This document shows, in pieces, positions 14,691 through 15,222 of a stretch of 15,222 nt of DNA. Made by a program: the position numbers and the translations under genes. This DNA is from DATFQI01 sp035264365. GTDB taxonomy: Bacteria; Actinomycetota; Thermoleophilia; Solirubrobacterales; Solirubrobacteraceae. The DNA is taken from the NCBI GenBank assembly GCA_035264365.1, contig DATFQI010000171.1:1-15222 (forward strand), written 5' to 3'. Within the stretch, counting starts at the first letter, position 1. Every line of letters begins with the position of its first letter. Below the pieces are notes generated by a model, which saw nothing but the letters and a program-made list of their open reading frames with translations, did not search any database and had not been told where the DNA came from.

Positions 14691-15222
14691 TCATGGGGTC
14701 GCAGTCGGCGTGCGCGTGGCCTCGGGAGTGCCCTCGGGGGTGGCGTCCGGGGTCGCGAGCGCCGCGTCGTCGGTGACGGCGCCCGCGCCCGGCGTGGCGC
14801 TGCCCGTGGAGTCCGGCGTCGGCGTGCCGGCCGGGCTCGGCGTGGGCGTGGGCGTCGACGTCGCGGTCGGGCTGGGCTCGGCGGTGCTCGTGGGCGCGGG
14901 TGTGCTCTCGCCTGCGGGCTGCGTGCCGGCCGGCGGGGCGGGCTCGCCGGCGCCCGGCATGCTCGCGGGAGGCGGCGTTGCGGTCCCGTCTGTGCCGGGA
15001 TCGACACCGGGGTCATCGCCGGCATCGATCCCGGGGTCGTCCGTGCCCGCCCCGGGGAGCTCGTCGCCGAGGTCCTCGCCCGGGACGGGCTCGGCGCCGG
15101 GCGCCGGGACGGTGAGCGGGTCGGCGTCCTCGCCGCGGGCGATCCGCGCGGCGCCGACCGCGCGCGCGGTCGGGACGGATCCGAACTCCGAGGCGCGCTC
15201 CGCGCTGAAGGCGGGGCGGCCG
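14691..15222 (-). CDS. C-terminal part of a protein with a long disordered Pro/Thr/Asp-rich tail (partial)
   Basis: The - strand frame is open from the right edge to TGA 14691-14693 (about 176 residues). The first 40 or so visible residues look folded ('AFSAERASEFGSVPTARAVG', then a short basic helix). They are followed by an acidic Gly/Pro/Asp stretch (GDDPGVDPGTDG) and then a tail made almost wholly of Pro, Thr, Ala and Ser. Such tails are typical of cell-wall-spanning or secreted actinobacterial proteins, or of cytoplasmic linkers; the body of the gene is outside the window, so I cannot name it. The in-frame ATG at 14960 is not a likely start, because the same low-complexity pattern and frame continue upstream. 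Confidence 0.65.
   Translation of the reverse strand, partial: GRPAFSAERASEFGSVPTARAVGAARIARGEDADPLTVPAPGAEPVPGEDLGDELPGAGTDDPGIDAGDDPGVDPGTDGTATPPPASMPGAGEPAPPAGTQPAGESTPAPTSTAEPSPTATSTPTPTPSPAGTPTPDSTGSATPGAGAVTDDAALATPDATPEGTPEATRTPTATP

Noticed and set aside
14700..14900. Tandem repeat or CRISPR-like pattern in the GGCGTGGGCGT-rich stretch
   Set aside because: It is simple Pro/Thr codon low complexity in an open frame, without regular repeat-spacer structure.
13709..15025. 438-codon - strand frame
   Set aside because: Antisense to the HTH-ClpN gene and out of frame with the Pro/Thr-rich gene; its sequence is mostly Arg/Pro.

Overview
The window is very GC-rich and densely packed. It codes with GC-ending codons, uses GTG starts freely, and several genes appear to lack a Shine-Dalgarno leader. 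Together with the protein types (UvrA2-like ATPase, HTH-ClpN protein, FtsH, FHA protein, TATDANR-type aminotransferase) this points to a high-GC actinobacterium. I would guess the Thermoleophilia/Solirubrobacterales, but that placement is an inference. I see no insertion sequence, prophage, CRISPR array or rRNA. The content looks chromosomal, with one gene fossil.

Layout, left to right. The tail of an unknown + strand gene ends at a CTAG that also closes the last codons of a decayed DJ-1/PfpI gene on the - strand. A tRNA-Gly(GCC) with a good intrinsic terminator follows on the - strand. Next on the + strand are a VOC (glyoxalase-fold) protein and an SDR oxidoreductase, translationally coupled. 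Convergent to them is a - strand pair: a large uncharacterised multi-pass membrane protein (643 aa) and, 16 nt downstream, a lytic transglycosylase lipoprotein. A TetR regulator diverges from the membrane protein, and the short gap between them holds two tandem TTAC-N5-GTAA palindromes. This TetR/membrane protein/transglycosylase block is the best candidate here for an undescribed system.

Convergent to tetR is a second - strand group: a class III aminotransferase, a small metallophosphoesterase coupled to it by TGATG, and a UvrA2-like ATPase that probably has its own promoter. ftsH starts only 25 bp from the aminotransferase start and runs the other way. It ends in a CTAG shared with a convergent NAD-dependent epimerase. 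Diverging from the epimerase are three + strand genes, each with its own signals: an FHA-domain protein, a fumarylacetoacetase/MhpD-family hydratase, and an unusual HTH plus Clp N-domain protein. The right end carries a small helical protein and the disordered Pro/Thr-rich tail of a partial gene, both on the - strand.

There is no single pathway across the window. The recurring features are local: probable leaderless promoters (a YAnnnT-like box 6-8 nt before the start codon), convergent gene ends that share palindromic stop codons, and short hairpins at gene ends.
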